Shown here piece after piece: positions 45,362 to 57,970 of a DNA stretch of 64,000 bases. Below the pieces are notes generated by a model. The model made no database searches, was not told the origin of the DNA, and was given only the letters and a program-made list of their open reading frames with translations. The stretch spans positions 17,656,106-17,720,105 of the forward strand of contig NC_045141.1 of the NCBI RefSeq assembly GCF_008831285.2, read 5' to 3'. Source of the DNA: Nymphaea colorata (lineage: Eukaryota > Streptophyta > Magnoliopsida > Nymphaeales > Nymphaeaceae). Numbering within the stretch: the stretch's first letter is position 1; the number at the start of each line of letters is the position of its first letter. Both the position numbers and the translations under genes were made by a program.

Positions 45362-45829
45362 TCCTCAAGAGTTTGGTAGTTTGTTTTGGAATCCCTTATC
45401 CAAGATTTGAAAGTCATAGATCTGATGTGGCATGTTTTCGCTTATGTAACAAAAGATTCACAGTAAAATTTACAACAACCAAGGACCTTAGGTCAGACGT
45501 GGGATCCATACTTAAATCTTTTATCTTACTTCGACGGGGAAAATGGCAATAATTCAGTGAAGTTGAGGCCGTGGGAGGAGACCTGGCTGCTAAGCGGGAA
45601 ATACCCATTTCGAGTCCCTTGACTGTTGTTCTTGAGAAGAGGGGAATGGGAATGCATTCTCACTTTTCAGTCCAAGAGTTCACCAGATTTCCTTTCTTTG
45701 TCCTTGCTGTGAGAAAGAGACCAGCTTTAAGAAGAAGAGGTCCCATTTCTTTCCTACGAAAAGGACGCCACCGACCGGTAAAACCAGCAGCCGAAGCCCA
45801 GATTTCACGAGAATCGGGAAAAGTTGGTC

Positions 45830-46100
45830 AAACGTAAACGGTGGAGAGCGTGGGAAAACTCTCTCGGCCGTTCATCTCCCACCGGGGGTTGATGGGATCC
45901 GACGTGCGAGAACGCGACACGTGGAAAAGCCTCGTCGCCGGTGGGCGCTGCATGTGAGTGGGGGATGGACTGGAGGTGGCGAATAATTGAGAGGTCGATG
46001 TCGGCGCGTTTAATCGGGACTGTCGGCGACCCTTTCGAGGCGATTAATCGGCAGCGGCCTTAGCTTCTTTTTAATATATATATATATATATACGCCCAAG
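45830..46100 (+). promoter_or_regulatory. GC-rich promoter-like island with G-box and TATA run
   Basis: The stretch 45840-46060 is much richer in CG dinucleotides than its surroundings. It holds a G-box (CACGTG at 45918-45923, within gacacgtgg) and a nearby acgtgcg, and is followed by ttaatatatatatata at about 46070. This resembles a plant promoter reading rightward, but no coding exon follows within 2 kb. Confidence 0.3.
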
Positions 46101-48224
46101 GAAAAGGTTTCATCTCATCATCATTTACCAAAAAGATGCTCATTAAGCAAAAGTTGGCAATCGGCACTTTGCTTTTTAGCGGTTCTGCGTGTCATGAGCA
46201 TGTGACTGCTCTCAAGAAAAGGTAGACGTAAATAAATTCGGGCTTGTCACATTATTGATGGAGTTTTAATGTTTAATGAATCATGAGCAATTAACATGCG
46301 TAATTGTTAATTATAACTTCTTATTAAATGTGATCTAGAAAAGAGATTGGTAAGAAAAATTTTAGGTTTGATTAGCAACATATTTAACAGATAGACAAGT
46401 TGTAGGTTTTCAAATAAGGTTGGGCACTTAAAGAGGTTTGTTAAGCAGCAAAGACATTTTGTGAGTATCTCATGAATCTTAAGACAAGTTCATCAAATAT
46501 TAAAATTATTATTTCAGGAACCTACTCCAATCTTTAAGATAAATTTATAAGATACTTAAAAAGTGTTCATGTTATCAAACTACCTAGGAAAACTTGGGTG
46601 AGGTTAATTATATTAATCTATTAACCAACATGGGTCCCAGTGGAGCCAATTAGGTTTGTAGAAAAAATTAAAATCTATATTGCCTCGTTGACCAATCTCT
46701 AATGCCATTTATAAGGCACATTTTCGTGGGTCGGGTTTTGGATCCAGCTATTCAAAATGTTGTTCATATCTAAATTCGAATCCAAAACGGTATAGAAATT
46801 TGAACAAACCTACCCACACTTAACTCGATTTTTCTTTTTGGACTGTTCAGTTCATATGAATCTGGATCCAATTGGGCATCCACTGTATACCCGACCTGCT
46901 AACTGAGTTACCAATCTATCGAGGTTTGAACCGTTTTACTGCTACGTTAAATTAACCATTGGTTGGCATAGTAGAGAACCAGAGGTAGGTGATCCTTGAC
47001 TGCCGAGAATTTACATGATCAAATACTGTTTAAAGAACAAGAACTTTCAAACAGTCTTAAAGATTTGGAAATGATAAAGATTTGCTGCGTAACTTCATTT
47101 AGATTAGTTATTCGTTAGCAACTTATGCAAGAATAGCTTAAATGTATTTTGCAGATTTTAGATGTATTTCCTCAAGTTTTTTCAAAGGGTAAAATAAGAA
47201 TTTTTATTGAATCTATGAATATCCTCGATTAATCATGGAAAAAATATAGAATCTAAGCAGTGTTCTTAACTTTTGTCAATTCCTTGGGTATGTTTTGAAA
47301 AAATTCCTAAAGAATATTCTAAGAGGTGCCGCGAAATTGCCGAGGAATATGCCATCGCCGGTCCATTGGTGCTCCGTGCTCGTGAGATCTGGCTGAAGGA
47401 TCTCCTGTAATGACACAAATATCCATTTGGGCTTCCCACTCTATGAATTGCACACAGAGAAGTGACCGCAATTTTCCATTTGTAATTTTGTGAACAAAAA
47501 TGACATTTCATCTGGCTCTGGAGCTCCCCACGGATCTACCATGGCAGCTTAACGCCCCATCACCTTCATTATGCCTACCAAGTTGGCCAATAATCGTGAT
47601 GAATGGGAGCTTCGTTGTCACACAGAGTTCCTGGTCCCCCGCTCAGTTCGTTTCTGTGATTAACCTTTCTAGTTTTCCTTTTCTCCCTTGATTCTTCATT
47701 GGTTTGACATACAAGCTAAATGATAATTTTTCAAGATCTTGGCACAATTCTTAGAGTGAAATCACGAGAATGATCGTTAAAGTTTACCCATCTATCTATC
47801 TTATTGGATACATTAAAATCTATTTTTGAAAGCATGGAGTTCAAGCCATGTCTAACAGTCTGGTTAGGCTGGAAGAAACACCATTCTTTTTCAATTATGA
47901 GGGAAAAGGAAAAGAAGAAAATTTTGTGTGGGACCAAATAAACTACCATAGTGAACTCTCGTTTTGTTTTCACGCATGGGAGGGCACATGTTCATACACA
48001 TGGCAGCCATTGTATGCATGACCATGTAACATCTGATGAAGCCCCTCTCCATAATCATTCAATATTTTAACTTTAATTACTCTTGGAAACCGTGCCATTT
48101 AGTTTTCTTTTTAAACTATTGACACTGTTGCAGAAGCTCTCTGCTAGTCCACTCTGTTGTGTATTTAGAGAGGGGGCAGGGATGCAGGAGGTTCTCTCGG
48201 AGCTACAATTTGGCGAAGATCGAG
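46101..48224. other. Upstream region of the CSLC gene
   Basis: No gene was recognised. About 46367-46582 is a diverged small element ending gtgttcatgttatcaaac, related to 7113-7232. The last part (about 48130-48224, ending cgaag-atcgag before gtgagt) looks like the noncoding first exon of the CSLC gene. Confidence 0.45.
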
Positions 48225-48724
48225 GTGAGTGGGGATCCGCATTGCTCATTCTTTACTTTCTCCCTTTCTTTCTCTGGTTGTAAAGACATTATCCGAATCT
48301 TGTGCTTAACCTCTAAGTGGGTCTTTTGCTGACGCAGTAATTACTTTTACATTTAAACAGTTTTTGGCTCGGTGGGTGATGCTCTTTTTGACCTCTTTTA
48401 CAGCATGGTAATGTAGTTAAAGGCGTTGTATGGATGTGGAACTGGCATACACATGGTTTTGGAGTTTCATCGCCTGTATAATACTTGCTCCTTCTAGGGT
48501 TTTGTTGAGGGGGACATTGCAGAGAAATCTTGGGCATCCCCACTTTCTGTTTGCCCAATGTGCCTGAGGGTGCAGAGTGTGGAAGAAGAAAAGGGGAGAT
48601 CTGTTTGGTGGTTAATGGTGGGGTTTGCAGGGGTAATGCTAGTGGGATCTTGGTTGTAGGCTGATCTTCCTGGTCTGCAACTTGCGTTTTTTTGCATTCT
48701 GGGGGGATTTTGTTTGCTGGGCAG
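48225..48724 (+). promoter_or_regulatory. Probable leader intron of the CSLC gene
   Basis: A strong donor gag|gtgagt at 48225 and an acceptor tgctgggcag at 48724, 23 bp before the start codon, would remove a 500-bp leader intron. The long minus-strand frames over this stretch are antisense shadows. This is inferred from consensus only. Confidence 0.45.
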
Positions 48725-48747
48725 TGAGAGAAGTGGGAGAAAGAAAA

Positions 48748-51421
48748 ATGGCACCAAGCTTTGATTTTCCAGACTGGTGGTCTAAGGAGACAAGGAAGGG
48801 TACTCCTGTTGTGGTGACAATGGAGAACCCCAATTTCTCTGTGCTCGAGCTGGATGGGCCTGAAGCCACATTCCGTTCGGCCGAGAAGGATCGCGGCAGG
48901 AACGCGAAGCAGTTTACTTGGGTCTTGCTTCTCAAGGCTCACCGGGCTGTCGGCTGCGTCGCTTGGATGGCCATGGCCTTATGGGCGCTGCTTGGCACAA
49001 TTCAGAAGCGCTTAATCTTCCAACAGGGAGTGGTGGTGGAGTCTGAGAAACCACATAAGAATAGGCTCTTTAGATTCATCAGAGCTTTCTTAGTGATCTC
49101 TCTGGCTTTTCTGGTTTTGGAATTGGTCGCCCACTTGAATGGTTGGCATTTCTATAAGCCCAGTTTGCATATGCTGGATGTGTCTGAGATCCAAGGCTTT
49201 CTGCACGCAACTTATTTGTTATGGTTGACGTTTCGGGCCGACTACATTGCTCCCCTCATTCTGGCGCTCTCAAAATTTTGTGTTATTCTCTTCCTTATTC
49301 AGTCTGCAGATCGAATGGTTCTTTGCCTTGGCTGCTTCTGGATCAAGTATAAGAAGATTAAGCCTCGGATAGATGGTGATCCCTTCAAATCTGAAGATGT
49401 AGAGCAGCCTGGGTATGAGTACCCTATGGTTCTCGTTCAGATTCCTATGTGCAATGAAAGGGAGGTAAGAAATGGAGTCTTCTTTGTTTCCCATATGCAT
49501 TATGCATTGCCCGTTTGTCTCAAGTGTTGCAGTTACACTCCTTGTATATAATTTTTCTAATATATTCTTTTGAACACCAGAGACAACCTTTTATATGAAT
49601 TACTAAAGAATTTCAGTGTCAATGTGATAGATCTAAAGTTTACATTTCCAGGTTTTACATTTGGCCATAGTTTAATGGTAAAAACGGTTTTGGGGTTTTG
49701 AGCTTTCTACAGATTCTTCGAGCAAAATCAAATTGTACTTTTGCTAACCACTGCAGTTCTGTTTCTTTTGTGTTCTGATTGTGAAGCTTTATTGACACAG
49801 GTCTACGAGCAATCAATTTCCGCTGTCTGCCAGATTGATTGGCCTAAGGACCGGTTGTTGATTCAAGTTCTTGACGATTCAGATGATGATAGCATTCAGT
49901 GTCTGATCAGAGCGGAGGTTATGAAATGGAGCCAACGGGGTGTGAATATTGTCTACCGGCATCGTTTGGTAAGGACTGGCTACAAGGCTGGTAATCTCAA
50001 GTCCGCAATGAATTGCGACTATGTCAAGGCCTATGAATTTGTTGCCATCTTTGATGCGGATTTCCAGCCAAATCCTGATTATCTTAAGCAGACAATACCA
50101 TATTTTAAGGTTCGCTGTTGCCTATTAAATGTTCTGCGGTTTTCATTGTAAATTTATCAAGTAGTTCTAAGTTCTAACTGTAGGTGTCCCTTATTTGTAG
50201 AATGATCCGCAACTTGGGTTGGTTCAGGCACGATGGTCATTCGTGAACAGTGATGAGAACTTGCTAACACGCCTCCAGAACATAAATCTCTGTTTTCACT
50301 TTGAGGTTGAGCAGCAGGTCAATGGTGTTTTTCTTAACTTCTTTGGATTTAATGGGACTGCGGGTGTGTGGAGGATCAAAGCCCTTGAAGAATCCGGTGG
50401 TTGGCTTGAGAGAACTACTGTGGAGGATATGGATATTGCTGTTCGAGCCCATCTAAATGGATGGAAATTTATCTTCCTGAATGATGTTAAAGTACTACAC
50501 TTTACTCTATGCTTCTGATGCAATTCTAGGCATGGGAATTAGTTAGTTCTTATATGTCTGGTTGCGTTTGTTGCAAGGTCCTTTGTGAAGTTCCAGAATC
50601 TTATGAAGCATACCGTAAACAGCAGCACAGGTGGCACTCAGGCCCAATGCAGCTCTTCCGATTATGCCTCCCAGCCATCATAACTTCCAAGGTTTTCTTT
50701 CTCGCCATTGTTGTGTTTGTTTTGGTTGATCAGTTTGATAAATAGTTTCTCTAAGACCTTTATGTTTCTTCCATTTTTAATGCAGATATCAATATGGAAG
50801 AAGTGCAACTTGATTTTTCTTTTTTTCCTTCTGAGGAAATTGATTCTTCCCTTCTATTCTTTCACATTATTTTGCATTATTCTTCCTCTAACCATGTTCA
50901 TACCCGAAGCTGAATTACCTTTATGGGTGATCTGTTACGTTCCTGTTGTCATGTCATTCCTCAACATTCTTCCTGCTCTCCGGTCCTTTCCTTTCATTAT
51001 TCCCTATCTTCTCTTTGAGAACACGATGTCTGTGACCAAGTTCAATGCAATGATTTCTGGGTTGTTCCAGTTGGGCAGTTCTTATGAATGGGTAGTAACC
51101 AAAAAAGCTGGTAGATCATCAGAGCCGGACTTGCTGGCTGCAGCTGAGAGGGAGACAAAGAACTTGAACCAGCAGCTTACTCGGGGGGCTTCTGAGAGTG
51201 AACTTTCAGAGCTGAACAAGCTGAAGGAGCGAAAATCAGCTCCTTCTAAAAAGAAGATCAATAAGATATACATGAAAGAGCTAACTCTAGCATTTCTTCT
51301 CCTCACTGCGTCTGCACGAAGCTTGTTGTCGGCTCAGGGCATCCATTTCTATTTCCTGCTTTTCCAGGGTATTTCCTTCCTCCTTGTAGGTCTTGACCTG
51401 ATTGGCGAGCAGGTGAGCTGA
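48748..51421 (+). CDS. CSLC: CSLC xyloglucan beta-1,4-glucan synthase, 688 aa
   Basis: Five exons: 48748-49464, 49801-50109, 50201-50491, 50578-50691 and 50786-51421 (TGA), 689 codons with GT-AG borders. It is a Golgi family-2 glycosyltransferase that polymerises UDP-glucose into the xyloglucan backbone. It starts [11 protein letters not shown] and has the CSLC phrases [18 protein letters not shown] and [17 protein letters not shown] (first helix). Catalytic motifs in order: LDDSDDDS (D264/D265), DAD (324-326), TVED (E417-D418) and QQHRW (454-458). [19 protein letters not shown] is the acceptor-site region. C-terminal helices flank a CSLC-typical loop ([20 protein letters not shown]) and [16 protein letters not shown] ends the protein. 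The length is normal for CSLC. ATG 48748 was chosen over the in-frame upstream ATG because family N-termini begin there. Which CSLC paralogue it is cannot be told. Confidence 0.97.
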
Positions 51422-54400
51422 TGCAATTCAAATGGTTGACACCTAGAAAAAAGTGTTTCAGCTCAAGAAGCTCATTATGTACACCAATTGCTCAAGGATG
51501 GCAATACATATCCATTTGGGTGTTCGATTCTTCACATTTACTGAAGACAGGTGAGAAAATTTTCCATCTGAACAATAAGCCTTTCTTGTTCTAGCCAAGC
51601 GAGGTAGTACTGCAAGTACCCATGTAAGAATTTCCTCTCTTTTCCCGCCTTAGTTCTCTGGATTGCTCGAGCCTTTTTTGCACTCTTTCTCCGTTATACA
51701 TAGGCATTCATCTCTCATGGGGTATTAGGTAGAACTGGTTTGTATTCTTGTTTAGTTGTGGTTGTGTTCAGATTCGTTTCCCAGTATGTACCTAAAGGGT
51801 TCAGCCAAAACCCAGAAAAAGAAAGAAAGAAAGGGAAGAAGAAAAATTGTGGAAGAAGATTCAAAATTGTGAGAGTTGGCTCTGGTTCTCCAATCCAGAA
51901 ATACTGAGATGTAAACAGTTATCTGTAAAATCAGTTAATTGAGTTGAATTTAAAGTAATTTATCTGATATACATTATGTCTTCTGTGGGTTTTCTTATCC
52001 TGTTCTCAATCTGAGGGCCTGAGGCTATGCAGTATCTCTGGTTTTTCTCCCCCATCTTCTGTGCTATCTGGCGGCTGATTGGTCCTCAAGTTTCCTGCTA
52101 TACTTGACATCTCTCCGTCATGGTTAAAACAGTGTAGCCTTGTGGGGAATTGGCTTTGGACCATGTGGGGTCCTGCTGTCTCTCCAAAGATTTTCTTGCT
52201 GATCTTCTTTCTAATATTCATTATTCTAAACTGAGTATAATACTGATCGTAAAGCATCCGATGTTCTCGTAATTGCTAGTTTATTACAGTCGCTTTCCTG
52301 AATTAAATTTCAAAAAATTCGTCCCGCACATGTGAGCATCTTCTGTGAACAGTCTTCAGTGGCCCACCTGGCTGTACTACTTGAGCTGACCTGCCAGAGA
52401 TGCAGGTCATGGTGATGACCTTGACAATAGGCAAATCATCTTCGTCCACCTCTGGGTTGCGTGGGACTGAGATTAACTTTCCAGGCGCTAAGTCCAGGGT
52501 TAAAACTGTTCATACTTTTCTCAATTTTGATCTGTTTCTCCATGTTACTTTGCCATTTTCGTCTCAGATCCTTTTTTATCAGGAAAAAGAAAATCTCAAA
52601 AGAAAGAGAAGTTTATCGTCAGGCGTAAAACTAACTGGCATGACGAAAAATAAGTAAAAGAATTATGACATTCACGTACATTAAAATTGTCAACATATTG
52701 TCTATAATGCGATAAGGATTTAAAAATTCACAATATAAATGTTTTTTTGCTATGTCACACAAGTTCGAATACGGCATTTTTTTTTCAAAGAAAATATGAG
52801 TACGGGTAGCAACTCCACCTTTTCCTAACATACCGCTCAAATTTGTACAAACCAGGCGCATGAATGCGCTTGGACAACATATGCACACCAGCACTAAAAT
52901 TACCAACAAAGAAACAAACACTAGTGCAGGCACCAATTTTGAGCAGCAGCCGTGTTTCCGCTGAAACTGTTTGTTTAGCAAATTGAAAATGTAATCTACA
53001 AATCAATTTCTGAAACTCTTAAAGGAATATCCAGTTCTCAACTCTCATATATAAGAATTCAACAAAAGAAAAAATGAAGCCCATCAAGGTACATCCAATT
53101 AAAATGTTTACGGAAAAAAAATCAGGAAAAAATCATTTGAAAATCTCTCCATAACAAAAATCTCGCTATTTTACCGTGATTTTTTTTAGAATTAAAAATT
53201 TCTTAATTTTTAAAATTTTAAAGGTTTTTTTATAAATTTTTAAAAATTATTGAGATGGTTTTAAGGTGGACAACTTTGCCAAAAAAAAAAACCCCGAAAA
53301 AACCTCTCTAATACTTTCCCGAGAACGATATTTGTTAAACCCACAATCTTGAATCAGCCTAACAATAATTTTCATGCCAATGGCGTTCTGTCTTTTACTG
53401 AATTTTTTAAAGTTGGTGCCACGCTTCAATTAGTGCCAACAGCGTGCAGCATGGACATTTAAAAAGAAAAGTTGCTAGAGTTCATGGGGTTTTAGTACAC
53501 CGGCTTAGGCAAGTGACTAGTAAGTGTTCGAATGGCACAGACATTACGCTCCTTGTGTCAATGATGAGAAGCGATGCACTGGTTGACAAGAAGAAACACA
53601 GGCTTTAAGGCGAAGGAAGCTTCGGCTCCGGCCACTTGGGCAGGAGGAACTCCTTGAGCTCCCTCAATTGCAAGTTGCTGAGAAAAGTTGAGCATCTTCA
53701 ATTGTTTATCGTTTCTCACATGCTCATGCTTTCCCTCCCTCCTATTAAAAGGCCACCAACATCAGTCATTTTCCTAAGCATCGTGGGTTCTGCTACACAA
53801 GCGGAAGACAAATGCATGTTACACCTCTCCCTATGTGAGCCTGACGTGACAGTAACACTCTCAGGCAACCATCACAATAATTCTTTTTTCTGTCTTTCTA
53901 GAGCGCCTTTGTTCTTGAAGGCAATCTTCTTCTTGACAACATTAAGAAGATATCCATGGCTGGGCCGACTAAAGATTCGTTGCTTGGACTGCAGTGTGAA
54001 CCGCCATGGCAGCCGGAGGATCCAGCAATCTGACCTTTTTGACGAATTTCTAATGTGTAGGACCACCTTTTTTTCTTTTTCTAAAAGCACGAACGATAGT
54101 AATTTGGTGGGGAGCAGCATCTAAAACGTAAACGTATAGATGGGGTTCTTAAGGAGGAGCCTCTGCTGGCCAAGGTTGTTCTTTCTTGGGAAAAAGAAAT
54201 GTATTGATTTTTTTTTTCAAAGAAAAAAAAAAGTGTTGGCAAACTAACAGTAGATTCGCTTACCTTTCTAAGTTTGTATTTTTCTCCAAAAAAATCTGGA
54301 GCATGTCGGTTGCTATTTTGCCAAAAGACGAGCGGTTTTATGTAGATTCAAGCTTCATTTGGAGGGGGATTCAATTCAAGGAGAAATTTTCTGATGCATA

Positions 54401-57400
54401 AGTTTTATTACACAAATAAATTTTTGGATGAGCTAGAAGTTATCCTACTGTCCATCCAAGCGAGAGATGAAGTGCCCCTAAGATTTAATGTTGTTGGTAC
54501 CAGCGGTGGAATGTAGAGATATGATCATGGGCCATGGCCCCACCTCAGCGAATTGAAAAAAAAAATATTGAAAAAATTAAAAATTTTAAGTTGTGCCATG
54601 TATTGTTTGGATTGGAGTTCAGTTTGGTTCCACCCGAATCCAAAGGTTGGATTATTTGGGCTGTTCATGAAAAAAATCCTCACTTCATCCCTGACTATAA
54701 TGTATCATGGGTTCCAATCTACCCATTTAAGCTATGCCCCTCAAAGTGATAACTAAATTATTATCTCTATTTTGAAGGCAAAAGCAGTTTTCTTTTTTCT
54801 TGAAGAGGAAAATTTTTCCTTCCTTTTTTAATAGAACTGTGATAAAAGGAAACTATGATTTGGAGGTGCAATACTTTACCTGTTAATAGATCCTGTAGGA
54901 AGAGAGAGAATACCTCCAAAAATAAGGTGAAGTTTCCTCCCCATCCAACCTCTCGCCGTCGCCGATGAGTTGCTTCTTCGGCTCGCATAGTCTTAAGGCT
55001 CTCGTGTTCTGCCAGATCAAATTTCTCTATCTAAAAGAAATCCAAACTATTCTTTGTCATTTTGAGAACTGATTTGACTATTATCCTATAATATCCACTA
55101 CAAAAAGGGTTTCCCATTTGTACTTTTTCTATGGCGCGAGTGACTTTCATTACAACCTTAGGTAAACTTTCTTTGCAACGAAAACCGTCGGGTTGAAGTT
55201 TCCCAGCAGTAAAAGTTAAAGGTTAGGTAAAAGATGAAAAGTACAAATTTGACCCATCTTGCTTATAATTTAAGGAAGATGAAAAGTACGACCATGCTTA
55301 TTGACCTTGCGCCGCTTGGGGGTGCGTGTGTGTATGCATGTGAAAGCAGACTGGTTGAGTTAAATCTAATTTAACCCCATGGCATGTAAAAAGTTAGAAA
55401 AGAATAAGTAAATAAATCTCTGTGATGAAGAAATCAAGCAATTATCTCTGTAATGAGTTTGTTTCCCATGCGCAGCTCTATTTTCCATCTGATATCCCAA
55501 ACAAGTGGCAGAGAATAGCATGATGCACGTTAGAATCTATGCACCAACGGCATGCCCACTAAAAATCTTATAAAGCACGTCTAGAAGCAGAGGAAAAAAC
55601 TCGTAGCAGGAAAGCAGAGTAGAAGGAAAGAGAGGCACTCTCCTACCAAAAAAGTTCTATGTGAGCATGTGAAAATCAAGTTGGAAACAGAGAAAGAAGT
55701 GACGAATGCTTGCCCAATCGCCATGTAAGGGTCTTTTTCGTATTCGGTAGCCGGAGATCTCTCTGTAAAAAAGTCTTTTGTTTATTCAGAAGCATGAGAA
55801 AAAGATGGTAGCTGTTTGGAGTTTTCCAATTGTCCGTTTCTAAAGCATGACCAAAGCAGCAAGATAAAAGTCAAAGTTTACATTGAGAAAAATAGAAAGA
55901 CCTGTATCTGAAAAATCCAATGGGCCAAAATCCATGTTATGCTGTTGGCTTCGCAAAAACAGATATGTTGTCACTTGTCAGTAAATGGATAAAGATGAAG
56001 AAAGGTGAAGGCAGGAAGAGAAGAGCTGGCTCGATTTAAGTTACTGCCATGTTTTTTTAGTTTCAAATTTTCTTCTTGAAGGTCACATCTGCAACCTTCC
56101 TTGGACGGAATTATGGATTTGTATGTGTGAGAGAGCCTCATAATCAGCTTCCAAATCATACTTTTCTAACATGTAAATAGAATGTCTGGTAATTTTTCAG
56201 TTTCTTTTTTTCATAATTTCCGTCTGCCGTCATCGGTATGACCGAACGGGAAAACCTTTCATTTAGAGACCCACCATCAACAACATTTTAACAATCGTCG
56301 CCTTAATTGGTGGCTTGAAGGACAACGTTGTGAGCATTCTTAGAAAGACATTTCAGGACCCAACATTTCATACAATGTTATTCATGCCTGACTTCGGAGA
56401 GTTAAAGTTCAGTATTATATAATATATCATAAATGCAATTTAGTAAGTTCATTGTATAAAAGGAAATCTAAAATGCCTCAAAAGTATTTTGAGTAAAGTG
56501 AAGAGATAAGAAACAACATAAAAAGGTGTGATTCCCTGAAAACTTCCAAAGAGAAAAAGGAGAACATTTTACTTTTTGAGCAAAAACCACCTATCATTTA
56601 AACTTGAATACTTACTCAAACAATGGGAATCCGACTACAACTACAATGTAATAGATTAAAATTCGATCTCACATGTAATTCAAATGTATCCTCTCGGCAG
56701 TTTAGTTAGTGGAAAAATGTTCTGGCCTGGCCTGGACTTGATAACTGGGTTCGTGCTTCTGCAAACACCATTCTGATACATCAGAACTTACTCCTCGCAG
56801 CACAAATTTTTTGATACGTAGCTGAACATTAGACGGACCCTCACCAGATTATGCCAACAAAGACGTACATAGGATATTTAACTTCTAACCTTCTCACCAT
56901 GAAGTCTGATATCCTAGCTAGGTGGACAAAGCTCTCGTTGGCTTCAAAAGCAAATAAGGCCAACCAAACAATTGCAGTAATCATGTGGTGGGCATGACTT
57001 CCGCTTTTCGGTGACAATGAACAGTTCCAAACGTTCAACAGAAACGCCTCCGATGCAGCATGTTGCCTTTTGAGAGATCAGAGGAGAATAGTTTTATGCT
57101 TCATCACATCCTTCTCCAAAACTTTTGTTACGTTTCTGCAGGACATGCAAGCACACCATTAAAGATGACCAACAAGCAGTGAAATAACATGATGGACTAT
57201 TAGCTTCCCGAAAAGAAAAGCCAGTAGGTGGTAATATTTCACCATTAACGAAGAATTTTACATAGATCAAGCCAGTCTAGCATATTAAGTCTGATTGGGG
57301 TTGACATAGTGCCAGGGTACACAAGCAATGGACCATTCAAGGGTTTCTTCAGTTTGTCATCACCGGTCCTGCAAAATCATTCTCATGCAACCCTGGTCAA

Positions 57401-57806
57401 CCCAACCAGAACTGTCACGACAGTCCTGCCGTCACTATGAATTTAATATAAAATCATCCAACCAGAAACTGCTGGGCACCATGATCCTTTTTATTTTTGA
57501 GAATTTAGTAGAGGAAAACCCGGTCATGGACCTTCACAGGAGTAATGGTAAAACCTCACAGGTCCTCTACCCAGGAGATAATGCCCAGTTTTGGCTCATG
57601 CAAGGAGTTGTGCCTATGTGAGTGTCCACCTGAGAGCCATCTCACTACAGATATCCCTTTAACATCTTGTTAGGCTATAATCAGAAAAATGTGGGTTGCA
57701 GTTGTACACATTATCTAGATGGTGTAGCATGAGCATTGCACTTTTTCCATGTATCATTGCAACAAGGAGAAAAACAAACCCTGTCCGTATCATGTATGAG
57801 AGATAA
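51422..57806. other. Intergenic region between CSLC and TAD3
   Basis: No gene was recognised. The first few hundred bases are the CSLC 3' UTR. About 53100-53290 is a very AT-rich run of aaaatttt motifs. About 54520-54720 contains a gggccatggcccca fragment, possibly of the CAGGGG MITE family. A 162-codon frame at 53636-54124 and a minus-strand frame at 56841-57038 show no known motif and overlap open frames on the other strand, so I do not call them. Confidence 0.5.
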
Positions 57807-57966
57807 CAGGGGCGAAGCTATCAATTTCTCATTAGGGGGGCCAAACTATCGTTTCACAATTTTGACAGGCATCGAATATAATTTTTCAAAATTTTTATGT
57901 AAGCTAAATGTTTTTTTTTAATTACATGTAGGCGGCCCTGTTGGCCTTCCCTTGGCTCCATCCCTG
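57807..57966. mobile_element. CAGGGG-type MITE abutting the TAD3 stop codon
   Basis: A 160-bp element starts caggggcgaagctatc and ends ttggctccatccctg, with inverted ends. The interior includes aattttgacag and aatttttcaaaatttttatg, and a ggcggccctgttggcc block near the right end. It ends 4 bp from the TAD3 stop codon (57973-57971), so it lies in the TAD3 3' UTR. No clear target duplication was seen. Confidence 0.7.
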
Positions 57967-57970
57967 ATTG

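Noticed and set aside
48313-48942. 209-codon minus-strand frame at the CSLC start
   Set aside because: Antisense shadow of the CSLC first exon and leader.
53636-54124. 162-codon plus-strand frame
   Set aside because: No motif or homologue recognised, overlapping minus-strand frame, and no start or splice context; probably chance.
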